From NCBI RefSeq assembly GCF_947503385.1, contig NZ_CANNDO010000003.1, forward strand, positions 372,001 to 436,000: a DNA stretch of 64,000 nucleotides, in the 5' to 3' direction. Positions 7,882-17,362 of this stretch are shown piece after piece. A model generated the notes under the pieces. The model saw only the letters and a program-made list of their open reading frames with translations. It had not been told where the DNA came from and searched no databases. Numbering within the stretch: the first letter of the stretch is position 1; every line of letters begins with the position of its first letter. The translations under genes were made by a program, and so were the position numbers. The DNA comes from an uncultured Tateyamaria sp. Its GTDB lineage: Bacteria > Pseudomonadota > Alphaproteobacteria > Rhodobacterales > Rhodobacteraceae.

Positions 7882-8872
7882 GGTCATATTGTCAAACGTC
7901 TCCAAGGCGTTCCGCAAGACGCAAGCCGTCACCGACATGGATCTGACCGTGCCGGACGGGGCGTTTGTCGTGCTGCTTGGCCCCACCGGCGCGGGCAAGA
8001 CAACAACGCTGCGCCTGATCGCCGGGCTGGAAAAGGCCGACACCGGCACCATTCAGATCGGTGGTCGTGATGTGAGCGTCGAAACTCCCGCCCAGCGCGA
8101 CGTGGCGATGGTGTTTCAGCAATACTCGCTCTATCCGCACATGTCCGTGCGCGACAATCTCGCTTTTCCGCTGCGCTCACCGATCCTCAAAACCGCCGAA
8201 GACGAGATCGCGCGCAAGGTCGCCGAAGTGGCCGAGGTTCTGCATATCCCGCACAAGCTCGACAACAAGGCAACAGAACTTTCGGGCGGCGAGATGCAGC
8301 GGGTGTCGATCGGGCGCGCCTTGGTACGTGATCCGGCGATTTACCTGATGGACGAACCGCTCAGTTCGTTGGACGCAAAACTCCGCGCCGATCTGCGGAT
8401 TGAATTGAAACGCATCCACGCCGAACTCGCTGCGACCCTGCTTTATGTCACCCACGACCAGATTGAGGCCATGACCATGGCCACCCATGTGGGCGTGCTG
8501 GACGAGGGGCGGCTGGTGCAATTCGGCACGCCGCGCGAGATCTATGAAAACCCGTCGTCGGCCTATGTCGCCGCGCGCCTCGGTCAGCCACGGATCAATC
8601 TGTTGCCCACCGGCCTCTTTGGCGAGGATGCGCCCCAAGGCGCGGCGCAGATCGGCCTGCGCCCCGAACATATCGCGATGGACGGCGGTGCGCCCGCACA
8701 TGTCGCACGGGTTGAACATCTGGGTGACCAGACCCGGCTGCACCTCAAATTCAAGGATCACGACGTGATCACCCTCACCGATCCGCACACCTCGCTGGAA
8801 CAGGGCGAGACCATCCATATCGCACCGCGCAACCCGCTGTTTTTCGACGCAAACGGCGCGCGCGTCGCTTGA
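7874..8872 (+). CDS. ABC transporter ATPase, UgpC/MalK-like (second of two)
   Basis: A 332-residue ATPase, shorter than the partner by about 30 residues in the C-terminal regulatory part. Walker A GPTGAGKTT begins at residue 36, signature LSGGEMQRV, Walker B YLMDEPLSSLD, and switch His in YVTHDQIEAM, followed by a TOBE-like region (GLRPEHIAM). All ATP-binding residues appear intact, so neither member of the pair looks inactive. It overlaps the first ATPase by 8 bp, and the kinase gene begins 17 bp after its stop. Confidence 0.93.
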   Translation: MAEVILSNVSKAFRKTQAVTDMDLTVPDGAFVVLLGPTGAGKTTTLRLIAGLEKADTGTIQIGGRDVSVETPAQRDVAMVFQQYSLYPHMSVRDNLAFPLRSPILKTAEDEIARKVAEVAEVLHIPHKLDNKATELSGGEMQRVSIGRALVRDPAIYLMDEPLSSLDAKLRADLRIELKRIHAELAATLLYVTHDQIEAMTMATHVGVLDEGRLVQFGTPREIYENPSSAYVAARLGQPRINLLPTGLFGEDAPQGAAQIGLRPEHIAMDGGAPAHVARVEHLGDQTRLHLKFKDHDVITLTDPHTSLEQGETIHIAPRNPLFFDANGARVA

Positions 8873-8889
8873 AGAAAGGACCCCGACCC

Positions 8890-10512
8890 ATGGCACAATT
8901 CGTGAATGCAAAGGACGATCTGGTCAAAGAAGCCATCGATGGTGTCCTCGCGGCCTCGGGCGGCGCATTGGCGCGGCTGGACGGGTATCCGCATATCAAG
9001 GTGGTCTACCGCACCAACTGGGACCGCTCCAACGTCGCCCTGATTTCAGGCGGCGGATCGGGGCATGAACCGGCACATGCGGGTTTTGTCGGCCCCGGTA
9101 TGTTGACGGCGGCGGTCTGTGGAGAGGTCTTCGCGTCCCCATCGGTTGAGGCCGTTCTGGCAAGCATCCTCGCAGTCACAGGCGAGGCGGGCTGCCTGCT
9201 GATCGTCAAAAACTACACTGGCGACAGGCTCAATTTTGGCCTCGCTGCTGAACGCGCGCGCGCACTGGGACGCCGCGTCGAGATGGTCGTGGTGGACGAT
9301 GACATCGCCCTGCCCCATCTGCCACAGCCGCGCGGTGTCGCTGGCACGCTGTTTGTCCACAAGATCGCAGGCACATTGGCCGAGGCGGGCTGCACCCTCG
9401 AACACGTTGCCAACACAGCCCGGCGTATCATCGGCAGCGTCGCCTCCATCGGCAAGAGCCTCGACACCTGCACAATCCCCGGCTCCCCCAAAGAGGATCG
9501 CATCCCGGCGGGCAAGGCGGAACTCGGTCTCGGCATTCATGGTGAACCCGGCGTGGAACAAGTCGATTTCGAGGGCGCGGCGCAGGCGATGTCTGTCGTG
9601 ATGGACAAGCTGAAACCGCATATTGGTGACAAATACTGCGTCGCACTGCTGAACAACCTCGGCTCCACAACCCCGCTTGAAATGTCGGTTCTGACCCATG
9701 CACTGGCCGAGACCGGCGTGGTCACCCACATCATTGGGCCCGCCCCGATGATGACATCCCTCGACATGCACGGCTTTTCTGTCTCCGTTCTGCCCGTCGA
9801 CGTCGATGACCTCAAAGCGCTGACAAGCCCTGTTCCCATGCCCGCATGGCCCGGCGTGCAAGCCTTGGGGGAGGTGACGGTAACCCCGTTGCCCGACGGC
9901 CTCACCCCAATCGCGCCGATCCCGTCCGCCAATGACAGGACACGCGCCACAATCCTGCATGTGGCGGAGCTGCTGATCAAAGCCGAAGATGCGCTGAATG
10001 CGCTCGACGCCAAATCCGGCGATGGCGACACCGGCAGCACGCTTGCCACAGCGGCGCGCGCGTTGCGTGACAGCATAGACGACATGCCACTGGCCGATCT
10101 GACACAGCTGTTCCCGGCACTGGGCAATGCGCTGAGCCAGACCATGGGCGGCTCGTCTGGCGTGATCCTTGCCATCTACTTCAACGCGGCAGGCGACGCC
10201 TGCGCCAGCGGCGCAACTGTGGAGCAAGCGCTGGCCATCGGGCTGCAACGGGTCAGCGACGTGGGCGGAGCCAAGGTGGGCGACCGCACAATGATTGATG
10301 CCTTGTCACCTGCACTGGTGGCCCTGCCGAATGGTCTGCACGCCGCTGCGACTGCGGCCCGCGCCGGTGCCGATGCCACGGCCGCGATCCACACCGCCAA
10401 AGCGGGTCGGGCCGCATACGTGCCGTCGGACAATCTCAAGGGCCATAACGATCCCGGCGCAGAGGCTGTCGCCCTTCTTTTCGAAGGCCTTGCCGGACAT
10501 ATGGAAGGATAA
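8890..10512 (+). CDS. Dihydroxyacetone kinase family protein, DhaK-DhaL fusion
   Basis: A 540-residue ATP-dependent kinase starting at the ATG at 8890, preceded by GAAAGGA; a TTG 21 bp upstream is a poorer start. The N-terminal DhaK domain has GGGSGHEPAHAGF and ELGLGIHGEPG, in which His217 should bind the carbonyl of the substrate covalently as a hemiaminal. The C-terminal DhaL domain begins near residue 350 and carries the nucleotide/Mg motif DAKSGDGDTG at 374-383 and TMGGSSG. This is the single-chain ATP form rather than the PTS-linked three-protein form. Relatives phosphorylate dihydroxyacetone, L-erythrulose or other ketoses. Next to a polyol transporter and XylAB, a C3-C5 ketose is likely. 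Confidence 0.9.
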   Translation: MAQFVNAKDDLVKEAIDGVLAASGGALARLDGYPHIKVVYRTNWDRSNVALISGGGSGHEPAHAGFVGPGMLTAAVCGEVFASPSVEAVLASILAVTGEAGCLLIVKNYTGDRLNFGLAAERARALGRRVEMVVVDDDIALPHLPQPRGVAGTLFVHKIAGTLAEAGCTLEHVANTARRIIGSVASIGKSLDTCTIPGSPKEDRIPAGKAELGLGIHGEPGVEQVDFEGAAQAMSVVMDKLKPHIGDKYCVALLNNLGSTTPLEMSVLTHALAETGVVTHIIGPAPMMTSLDMHGFSVSVLPVDVDDLKALTSPVPMPAWPGVQALGEVTVTPLPDGLTPIAPIPSANDRTRATILHVAELLIKAEDALNALDAKSGDGDTGSTLATAARALRDSIDDMPLADLTQLFPALGNALSQTMGGSSGVILAIYFNAAGDACASGATVEQALAIGLQRVSDVGGAKVGDRTMIDALSPALVALPNGLHAAATAARAGADATAAIHTAKAGRAAYVPSDNLKGHNDPGAEAVALLFEGLAGHMEG

Positions 10513-10519
10513 CCCGCAC

Positions 10520-11578
10520 GTGCCCGAAGGCGATCTGTCTCCCCCCACTGGCAAGCCGACGATCAATGATCTGGCCCGCGTGGCTGGCGTGTCGCTGGCC
10601 ACTGTCGACCGGGTGTTGAACGGTCGTCCGGGGGTACGCAGGACGACCATCGAAAAGGTCAACAAAGCGATCGCCGATCTGGGTTACATCCGCGACACCG
10701 CAGCGGCAAATCTGGCACGGCGGCGGGTGTACCGGCTTTTGTTCATATTGCCGGACGCGGCGAACGAATTTGTCGATGCGCTGGCGGCACAGGTCGATGT
10801 CCAAGGCGCGCAGCTGTCACACCAGCGCACGACACTGGCCGCCCGCAGCGTGCCGCCCTTCGATCCGCAAGCGATTGTGGACATGCTGGACGGATTGTCA
10901 CCGGATGAGACTGACGGGGTCGCCGTGTTTGGGCCAGAAACACCTGCGGTCCGCGACGCGGTGAACCGCGCGCGAGCGCGGGGCATTGCCGTTGTGTCCT
11001 TGGTGGCCGACCTGCCCAGTTCGGAACGCGATCATTTCGTGGGCATCGACAATTATGCGGCGGGTCGAACCGCCGCCCGCCTGATGGGTCGCTTCATTCA
11101 CGAACCGGGTCCGGTGCTGGTCATCACAGGCTCGCGGCTGGCACGCGATCATCTGGAACGGCGGGCAGGATTTGACGCGGTGATGACGACCGATTTCCCA
11201 CATCTGGAGGTGCTGCCGTCGGTCGAGGGTCGCGATGACCCGGACCTGATCCAGCAATTGCTGCCCGACATCCTGCGCGCCGTTCCACAGGTGCGTGGCA
11301 TCTATTCATCGGCGGCGGGCAATGCGGGCCTGTTGCGCTGCCTCGAACGCGAGGGGCGCCGCGGCGATCTGGTGGTCATCGCGCATGAGTTAACACCAGT
11401 GTCCCGCCGCGCCCTGACAACTGGCGTCTTCGACGCCGTCATATCACAGAATGCGGGCCACCTCGTGCGCTCAGCCGTGCGCCTGCTCAAGGCAACGGCG
11501 GACCGGGTGCCCTTTGACGAGACCCAAGAGCGCATCCGCATCGACATTTATCTGCAAGACAACATGCCGCCCGAATAG
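10520..11578 (+). CDS. LacI-family transcriptional regulator of the sugar locus
   Basis: A 352-residue regulator starting at a GTG at 10520. The reading frame extends upstream into the kinase gene, but the helix-turn-helix (TINDLARVAGVSLATVDRVL, residues 14-33) sets the start. A hinge helix (NLARRR) and a periplasmic-binding-like effector domain follow, with VGIDNYAAGRTAARLMG marking the second lobe. It sits in the middle of the operon it probably controls. The two CG-centred palindromes at 2673-2720 are the best candidates for its operators, and a sugar or sugar phosphate would be the effector. These last points are inference. Confidence 0.87.
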   Translation: MPEGDLSPPTGKPTINDLARVAGVSLATVDRVLNGRPGVRRTTIEKVNKAIADLGYIRDTAAANLARRRVYRLLFILPDAANEFVDALAAQVDVQGAQLSHQRTTLAARSVPPFDPQAIVDMLDGLSPDETDGVAVFGPETPAVRDAVNRARARGIAVVSLVADLPSSERDHFVGIDNYAAGRTAARLMGRFIHEPGPVLVITGSRLARDHLERRAGFDAVMTTDFPHLEVLPSVEGRDDPDLIQQLLPDILRAVPQVRGIYSSAAGNAGLLRCLEREGRRGDLVVIAHELTPVSRRALTTGVFDAVISQNAGHLVRSAVRLLKATADRVPFDETQERIRIDIYLQDNMPPE

Positions 11579-11600
11579 CAGCGGCGAGGGAGGACAGATC

Positions 11601-12656
11601 ATGAAGACCATCAAGGGACCCGCGCTGTTTCTGGCGCAGTTCGCAGGTGACGAAGCCCCGTTCAACAGCTGGGATGCGATCACGAAATGGGCCGCCGATT
11701 GCGGCTACAAGGGCGTGCAAGTGCCCAGTTGGGACGGTCGTCTGTTCGACGTGATGAAGGCCGCCGGATCACAGGACTACTGCGACGACTTCCTTGGCAC
11801 CGCGCGCGCAAACGGGGTCGAGGTGACCGAGCTGTCCACACATTTGCAGGGCCAATTGGTCGCCGTGCACCCCGCATATGACACCGCCTTTGACGGCTTT
11901 GCTGCCCCCGAAGTGCGCGGCAACCCGCAGGCGCGGCAGGAATGGGCGGTCGAGCAGGTCAAATACGCCATCTCGGCCTCGTCCCGCATGGGGATCGGGG
12001 CGCACGCGACCTTTTCCGGCGCGCTTGCATGGCCCTATATCTACCCGTGGCCGCAGCGTCCGGCGGGTCTGGTGGAGACCGCATTCGACGAGCTGGCCGC
12101 ACGCTGGCGTCCCATTCTGGACCACGCCGAGGAAATGGGCGTGGATGTCTGCTACGAAATTCATCCGGGCGAAGACCTTCATGATGGCGCCACCTTTGAA
12201 ATGTTCCTTGAGCGGGTGGACAATCACCCACGCTGCAACATGCTCTATGATCCGAGCCATTACGTGCTGCAATGCCTCGATTATCTCGACAATATCGACA
12301 TCTACCGCGACCGCATCCGCATGTTCCACGTCAAGGACGCCGAATTCAATCCGACGGGCCGGCAGGGTGTCTATGGGGGCTACCAGCCTTGGGTGGACCG
12401 GGCGGGTCGGTTCCGGTCACTGGGTGACGGGCAGGTGGATTTCGGGGCGGTGTTTTCCAAAATGGCAGCCAATGATTTCGATGGCTGGGCCGTGGTGGAA
12501 TGGGAGTGCTGCCTCAAGCATCCCGAGGACGGCGCGCGGGAAGGAGCGCAGTTTGTGTCGGACCATATCATCCGCGTGACCGAGCGTGCCTTTGACGATT
12601 TTGCCGATGGCGGCACGGATGAGGCTGCAAACCGCAAGATGTTGGGTATCGACTGA
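11601..12656 (+). CDS. Sugar phosphate isomerase/epimerase, TIM-barrel (AP endonuclease 2 family)
   Basis: A 351-residue metal-dependent TIM barrel with a GGGAGGACAGATC ribosome site. Four likely metal ligands lie in the family-typical places: Glu in CYEIHPGED, Asp in LYDPSHY, His in MFHVKDAEF and Glu in WAVVEWECC. The family interconverts aldoses and ketoses or their epimers and is usually 260-350 aa. Together with the following Gfo/Idh dehydrogenase, xylulokinase and xylose isomerase it suggests conversion of an imported sugar toward xylulose. The actual substrate cannot be stated from the sequence. Confidence 0.85.
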   Translation: MKTIKGPALFLAQFAGDEAPFNSWDAITKWAADCGYKGVQVPSWDGRLFDVMKAAGSQDYCDDFLGTARANGVEVTELSTHLQGQLVAVHPAYDTAFDGFAAPEVRGNPQARQEWAVEQVKYAISASSRMGIGAHATFSGALAWPYIYPWPQRPAGLVETAFDELAARWRPILDHAEEMGVDVCYEIHPGEDLHDGATFEMFLERVDNHPRCNMLYDPSHYVLQCLDYLDNIDIYRDRIRMFHVKDAEFNPTGRQGVYGGYQPWVDRAGRFRSLGDGQVDFGAVFSKMAANDFDGWAVVEWECCLKHPEDGAREGAQFVSDHIIRVTERAFDDFADGGTDEAANRKMLGID

Positions 12657-12742
12657 CGGCGCCGGAGGCAGCCGCAGGATTTGAGTATTTGGAAAGAGAA
12701 GAAGCAGGGGATGGCGCGCCACCCCGCAGGAGGGATTGAAGG
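12657..12742. other. Intergenic segment resembling a dispersed Roseobacter spacer
   Basis: An 86-bp gap in an otherwise compact operon. It contains GGCGCCGGAGGC followed by TTTGAGTATTTGGAAAGAG, a combination I recall seeing between many genes in Rhodobacteraceae genomes. It ends in the ribosome site of the next gene. I see no coding potential and no clear terminator. The recall is from memory and needs a search. Confidence 0.35.
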
Positions 12743-13873
12743 ATGAGCCGGATCAGATTGGGGATGGTGGGCGGTGGGAACGACGCCTTTATCGGAGCGG
12801 TGCACCGGATCGCTTCACGAATCGACGATCGGTTCGAACTGGTGGCGGGCGCGTTGAGTTCCACACCGGAGAAGGCGCAGGCCAGTGGCGCCGCGCTTGG
12901 GCTGCCGCGCGTCTATGACGACTTTAAGCAGATGGCGATCCGCGAGGCCCGGTTGAAGACCGGGATCGAGGCCGTCAGTATCGTGACGCCCAACCACGTG
13001 CATTATGCAGCGGCGCGCGAGTTTCTGAAGCGCGGCATTCACGTGATCTGCGACAAGCCGCTGACCTCGACGCTGGCGGACGCAAAAAGGATGGTGAAAG
13101 CTGCCGAAGCATCGGACGCATTGTTCATCCTGACCCATAATTACACGGGCTACCCGATGGTCCGGCAGGCCCGTGAAATGGTTGCAGGCGGCCAGATCGG
13201 CGCGGTGCGCGTTGTTCAGGTCGAGTATCCGCAGGATTGGCTGTCGGTGGAGCAGGACTTTAAACAGGCGGAATGGCGCACCGATCCGGCGCGATCCGGT
13301 GTCGGCGGGTCCACCGGGGACATCGGCACACACGCGTTCAATCTGGCCTGTTTCGTGACGGGTCTGGAGGTCGAGAGCCTCGCCGCCGATTTGCAGGCCT
13401 TTGTCCCCGGGCGGCAGGTCGATGACAACGCCCATGTCATGCTGCGCTTTGCCGGTGGGGCGCGGGGTATGTTGTGGTCGTCTCAGGTGGCGCCGGGCAA
13501 TGAAAACGCGCTGCGCCTTCGGGTTTATGGCGAAACAGGCGGCTTGGAATGGGCGCAGGAGGATCCGAATTACCTGTGGCATACGCCCTTCGGAGAACCA
13601 AAACGGCTGATCACGCGCGGTGGCGCGGGCGCGGGCGACGCCGCAGGACGCATCAGCCGGACCCCGCCCGGCCATCCAGAGGGTTACCTTGAAGGGTTTG
13701 CCAATATCTACAGCGAGGCGGCTGAAGCGATTGTGGCTGCGCGCACCGGTGCCACTGTGCCGGACGACGTAATTTATCCTACGGTCCATGACGGGCTGAA
13801 AGGCGTGCAATTTGTATCGGCTTGCGTGAAATCATCGCAGCGCGATGCCGCTTGGGTCAGGTTGGATCACTGA
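12743..13873 (+). CDS. Gfo/Idh/MocA family NAD(P)-dependent oxidoreductase
   Basis: A 376-residue dehydrogenase. GMVGGGNDAFIGAVHR near the N terminus is the nucleotide-binding loop, CDKPLTSTLADAKRMV carries the family Lys of the EKP-type motif (here DKP), and GGSTGDIGTHAFNLACF supplies the catalytic Asp-x-x-x-His of the second domain. Members oxidise or reduce cyclic sugars, inositols and related polyols. The stop TGA shares a base with the xylulokinase ATG. It may oxidise a sugar carbon before or after the isomerase/epimerase acts; the order is unknown. Confidence 0.88.
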   Translation: MSRIRLGMVGGGNDAFIGAVHRIASRIDDRFELVAGALSSTPEKAQASGAALGLPRVYDDFKQMAIREARLKTGIEAVSIVTPNHVHYAAAREFLKRGIHVICDKPLTSTLADAKRMVKAAEASDALFILTHNYTGYPMVRQAREMVAGGQIGAVRVVQVEYPQDWLSVEQDFKQAEWRTDPARSGVGGSTGDIGTHAFNLACFVTGLEVESLAADLQAFVPGRQVDDNAHVMLRFAGGARGMLWSSQVAPGNENALRLRVYGETGGLEWAQEDPNYLWHTPFGEPKRLITRGGAGAGDAAGRISRTPPGHPEGYLEGFANIYSEAAEAIVAARTGATVPDDVIYPTVHDGLKGVQFVSACVKSSQRDAAWVRLDH

Positions 13874-15312
13874 TGTATCTCGGCCTTGATCTCGGCACCT
13901 CCGGTGTCAAAGCGCTGCTGATCGGTGAAGATCAGGCGGTGATCGGCAGTGCAACTGCGCCGCTCGAAGTGACACGCCCGCATCCCGGCTGGTCCGAACA
14001 GGACCCGTACAGCTGGATCAGCGCGACCGAAGCGGCGCTGCGGCAACTGGCCGGGGCCTATGACCTCAGCGGTGTGCGGGGGATTGGCCTGTCCGGGCAG
14101 ATGCATGGGGCGACCCTGTTGGATGGCGCCGACGCGGTTCTGCGGCCCTGCATTCTGTGGAATGACACCCGCAGCGCCGATGAGGCTGCCGCCATGGACG
14201 CCAACCCGATCTTTCGGGCGCAGACAGGCAACATTGTCTTTCCCGGTTTCACCGCGCCCAAGCTCGCTTGGGTCAAGGCGCATGAGCCCGACATTTTTGC
14301 CAAGACCGCGCGCGTGCTGCTGCCCAAGGATTACCTCCGTTTGTGGCTCACGGGTGAGCCGGTGTCGGAGATGTCGGATGCCGCCGGTACAAGCTGGCTG
14401 GACGTCGGTGCGCGGGACTGGTCAGACGATCTGCTGGCCGCCACGGATATGGGCCGCGAACACATGCCGCGGCTGGTCGAAGGGTCACAGCCATCAGGGC
14501 AATTGCGCGACGGGGTTGCGACGCCGTTCGGGATGCGGGCCGGCATCCCCGTGGCGGGGGGCGCGGGCGACAATGCCGCCTCGGCAGTGGGTGTCGGCGT
14601 GGCTCGGCCCGGCGAAGGTTTCGTGTCGCTGGGCACATCTGGGGTGCTGTTTGCGGCCACCGATGGGTATGCACCGGACCCGGCCACGGCGTTGCACACA
14701 TTTTGCCACGCGTTGCCGGGACAGTGGCACCAGATGGGCGTGATCCTTGCCGCAACGGATGCGCTGGCGTGGTACGGGCGGATGGTGGGCGCGGACCCCG
14801 CCACCCTGACCGCAGAGCTAGGTGATGCACAGGGCCCCGGACGCACATTGTTCCTGCCCTATCTCGGCGGCGAACGAACGCCCCACAATGATGCGCGCGT
14901 GCGCGGTGCCTTTATCGGCCTTGCGCATGAAACCGACAGGGCCGCAGGCACACGCGCGGTGCTTGAGGCGCTGGCCTTTGCCTTCCGCGACACCCAAGCG
15001 GCGATGACAGCCACAGGCACCCCGCTGAACAGCCTGATCGCTGTGGGAGGCGGGGCGGCATCGTCCTACTGGTTGCAAACGATCGCGACAGTGCTCGGCC
15101 TGCCCGTCTCGGTCCCGGCCCAAGGCGATTACGGGGCCGCCTATGGGGCCGCGCGCCTTGGCCTCATGGCCGCAGGCGACGGCGGACCGGAGAGCGCCAC
15201 GCCACCAGACATCGCCCATACCTACGTGCCCGATACGACACTCGGCGCCGCGTTCGACGACGCCTATGCGCGCTACCGCGCCACGTACCAAGCTCTCAAG
15301 GATATCTCATGA
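13873..15312 (+). CDS. xylB: Xylulokinase
   Basis: A 479-residue FGGY-family kinase, the normal size for Xyl[16 protein letters not shown] at residues 3-17 is the phosphate-binding loop, [13 protein letters not shown] is the family signature with the sugar-contacting Met-His, LWNDTRS follows, and [14 protein letters not shown] with [16 protein letters not shown] is the C-terminal ATP part. The GQMHG motif and direct overlap with xylose isomerase favour D-xylulose as substrate. It phosphorylates D-xylulose to xylulose 5-phosphate for the pentose phosphate pathway. The start at 13873 overlaps the dehydrogenase stop by one base. Confidence 0.92.
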   Translation: MYLGLDLGTSGVKALLIGEDQAVIGSATAPLEVTRPHPGWSEQDPYSWISATEAALRQLAGAYDLSGVRGIGLSGQMHGATLLDGADAVLRPCILWNDTRSADEAAAMDANPIFRAQTGNIVFPGFTAPKLAWVKAHEPDIFAKTARVLLPKDYLRLWLTGEPVSEMSDAAGTSWLDVGARDWSDDLLAATDMGREHMPRLVEGSQPSGQLRDGVATPFGMRAGIPVAGGAGDNAASAVGVGVARPGEGFVSLGTSGVLFAATDGYAPDPATALHTFCHALPGQWHQMGVILAATDALAWYGRMVGADPATLTAELGDAQGPGRTLFLPYLGGERTPHNDARVRGAFIGLAHETDRAAGTRAVLEALAFAFRDTQAAMTATGTPLNSLIAVGGGAASSYWLQTIATVLGLPVSVPAQGDYGAAYGAARLGLMAAGDGGPESATPPDIAHTYVPDTTLGAAFDDAYARYRATYQALKDIS

Positions 15313-16610
15313 CCGACTTCTTCAACGGCATCGCGCCGGTTCAATTCGAGGGGACCGACAGCACGTCTGACCTCGCCTATCGCCACTACGACGCAGACGA
15401 GATCGTGATGGGCAAGCGGATGGAAGACCACATGCGCTTTGCCGTGGCGTGGTGGCACAGCTTTGCTTGGCCCGGAGGCGATCCGTTTGGCGGACAGACC
15501 TTTGACCGACCGTGGTTTGGCGGCACGATGGATCTGGCCCGGATGAAGGCAGACGTCGCCTTTGACCTGTTCGACATCCTTGGCCAGCCGTTTTTCTGTT
15601 TCCACGACTATGACATCCGCCCCGAAGGCAGCACCTTTGCCGAGAGCACCCGGAATTTCGAAGAGATCGTCGACTATATCGGCGACAAGATGTCAGCAGG
15701 CGGTCCGAGACTGCTGTGGGGCACGGCCAACCTGTTCACGGAACGGCGGTTCATGTCGGGGGCCGCGACAAACCCCGATCCGGAGGTTTTTGCCTGTGCC
15801 GGTGCGACCGTGAAATCTTGCATGGACGCCACGCACAGGCTCGGCGGGCAGAACTACGTGCTTTGGGGTGGTCGCGAAGGGTACGAGACGCTCCTGAACA
15901 CCGATCTCAAGCGTGAGCGGGACAATGCGGGCCGGTTCTTGCAAATGGTTGTCGAGTACAAGCACAAGATCGGCTTTGAAGGTGCCATCCTTGTCGAACC
16001 GAAACCGCAGGAACCGTCCAAACACCAATATGATTACGACGTGGCAACGGTCTATGGCTTTCTCAAGGAATTCGGCCTTGAACGTGAGGTAAAGATGAAC
16101 CTCGAACAGGGCCATGCGATCCTTGCCGGGCATTCGTTTGAACATGAACTGGCGATGGCGGCGTCTCTGGGCATCTTTGGGTCCATCGACATGAACCGCA
16201 ATGACTACCAATCCGGCTGGGACACGGATCAGTTCCCCAACAACGTGCCCGAAGTGGCGCTGGCCTATTACGAGGTGCTGCGCGCTGGCGGATTTACCAC
16301 CGGTGGAACCAATTTCGACGCGAAACTGCGGCGACAATCGCTCGACCCGGTGGACCTTGTGGCCGCCCATGTGGGCGCGATGGACATTTGTGCCCGCGGG
16401 TTAAAGGCGGCCGCAGCGATGCTGGAGGACGGCACGCTCGAACAGGCGCGGGCAGCGCGTTACGCCGGATGGGACAGTCAAGACGCCAAGACTATGCTGG
16501 CAGGCGGGCTTGACGGGTGTTTTGACATAGCGATGCAAGACGGGTTCGCCCCGGCACCACGTTCCGGCCAGCAGGAGCGGTTGGAAAACATCGTTAACAG
16601 ATACGTTTAG
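15309..16610 (+). CDS. xylA: Xylose isomerase
   Basis: A 433-residue class II xylose isomerase. Active-site residues are present: CFHDYD with His99 and Asp102, [16 protein letters not shown] with the metal Glu and Lys, [17 protein letters not shown] with further ligands, SIDMNRND, and GWDTDQFP with the paired Asp. It converts D-xylose to D-xylulose with two divalent cations in the cytoplasm. The start overlaps xylB by ATGA, the reverse of the common xylA-xylB order. The TAG stop overlaps the TAA stop of the convergent channel gene. It is the last gene of the operon. Confidence 0.96.
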   Translation: MTDFFNGIAPVQFEGTDSTSDLAYRHYDADEIVMGKRMEDHMRFAVAWWHSFAWPGGDPFGGQTFDRPWFGGTMDLARMKADVAFDLFDILGQPFFCFHDYDIRPEGSTFAESTRNFEEIVDYIGDKMSAGGPRLLWGTANLFTERRFMSGAATNPDPEVFACAGATVKSCMDATHRLGGQNYVLWGGREGYETLLNTDLKRERDNAGRFLQMVVEYKHKIGFEGAILVEPKPQEPSKHQYDYDVATVYGFLKEFGLEREVKMNLEQGHAILAGHSFEHELAMAASLGIFGSIDMNRNDYQSGWDTDQFPNNVPEVALAYYEVLRAGGFTTGGTNFDAKLRRQSLDPVDLVAAHVGAMDICARGLKAAAAMLEDGTLEQARAARYAGWDSQDAKTMLAGGLDGCFDIAMQDGFAPAPRSGQQERLENIVNRYV

Positions 16611-17038
16611 CGCGGGTCCTGTGGCATCAGCCGCGTCACCAGCGAAACAAGAAGGCCCGTGCTGATGCCAAAGGTCAACAGCCCGGTGATGGAGGCAAAG
16701 CTCGCAAACACCCGCAGGCCCGGCCCAAGGATCAGGTCGCCATATCCCAGCGTCGTGTAGGTGGCGATGGCAAAGTAAAAGCTCTCGGGAAAATCCGAGA
16801 ACGCTGCAACGCCATAAAGCACAAAGGCCCACGCCCAGATTTGCAAGGTGTGGGCCACAACGACCGCAACCACACCATAGGACAGCAAGACGGCGTTGCG
16901 CACGACATTCGTGTGGCGCCGCATCGCACGGCCAATAATCGCCAGAAACGGCAGGCTGCCCACCACGACGAACACGTGCAGCAGCGCGCAGATGGTCAGC
17001 AGCAATGAGCCAAGGGCGATCTGGGCAAAGAGAGTCAC
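16607..17038 (-). CDS. Small two-helix potassium channel family protein
   Basis: A 143-residue membrane protein with the K+ selectivity filter TTLGYGDL between two hydrophobic segments, preceded by two further N-terminal hydrophobic segments ([20 protein letters not shown] and [17 protein letters not shown]). The start is taken as the GTG at 17038, just before the first membrane segment; the frame stays open upstream for 87 codons, but that part is Ser/Thr/Ala-rich and looks non-coding. Similar short ion-channel proteins are common in Rhodobacteraceae. It is convergent with xylA and shares three bases with its stop region. No cytoplasmic ligand-binding domain is present. Confidence 0.82.
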   Translation of the reverse strand: MTLFAQIALGSLLLTICALLHVFVVVGSLPFLAIIGRAMRRHTNVVRNAVLLSYGVVAVVVAHTLQIWAWAFVLYGVAAFSDFPESFYFAIATYTTLGYGDLILGPGLRVFASFASITGLLTFGISTGLLVSLVTRLMPQDPR

Positions 17039-17362
17039 GATATGTCCGGCGCAGTTGGTGGCATTCACAGAGGAGAACACAGCGAACGCACCGAAATGAC
17101 AAGGCGAGCGTTCAGAATACTCTGTGCCTGCCACCGTTGCCGTGGGTCGCTGCGCATTCGGTTTTGCGGCGGTCGTTGCACTTGACGCATCACCACCTGT
17201 GCAGCCCGTTTGTCCAATCCCGCGTAAGCTGATCCTGAACGATGGAGCGTTCCCTCGGACAGTTGCACAAGAACCCTGTATCGGCGCTGACCGGCCCATA
17301 TTTGTGCCCGGGAATGATCCCGAAGGACGGCCCCAGACGGGCCCGCCGATCAGGCCACCGGA
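17039..17362. other. Intergenic region, no gene seen
   Basis: A 324-bp gap between the channel start and the end of the 792-aa gene. Two short hairpins lie just beyond that gene's stop: GGCCC (17329-17333) with GGGCC (17339-17343), and CGGGA (17309-17313) with TCCCG (17318-17322). Neither is followed by a T-run on the minus strand, so terminator function is only possible. The channel promoter should also be here, but I cannot pick one with confidence. Confidence 0.4.

Noticed and set aside
6784-8872. Tandem ATPases as a recent duplication with one decaying copy
   Set aside because: Both keep all nucleotide-binding motifs and differ in length and signature sequence, which fits two functional, long-diverged subunits.
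16956-17299. Longer N terminus for the potassium channel
   Set aside because: The 87 extra codons are low in hydrophobic structure and rich in Ser, Thr and Ala, and the GTG at 17038 directly precedes the first membrane segment.
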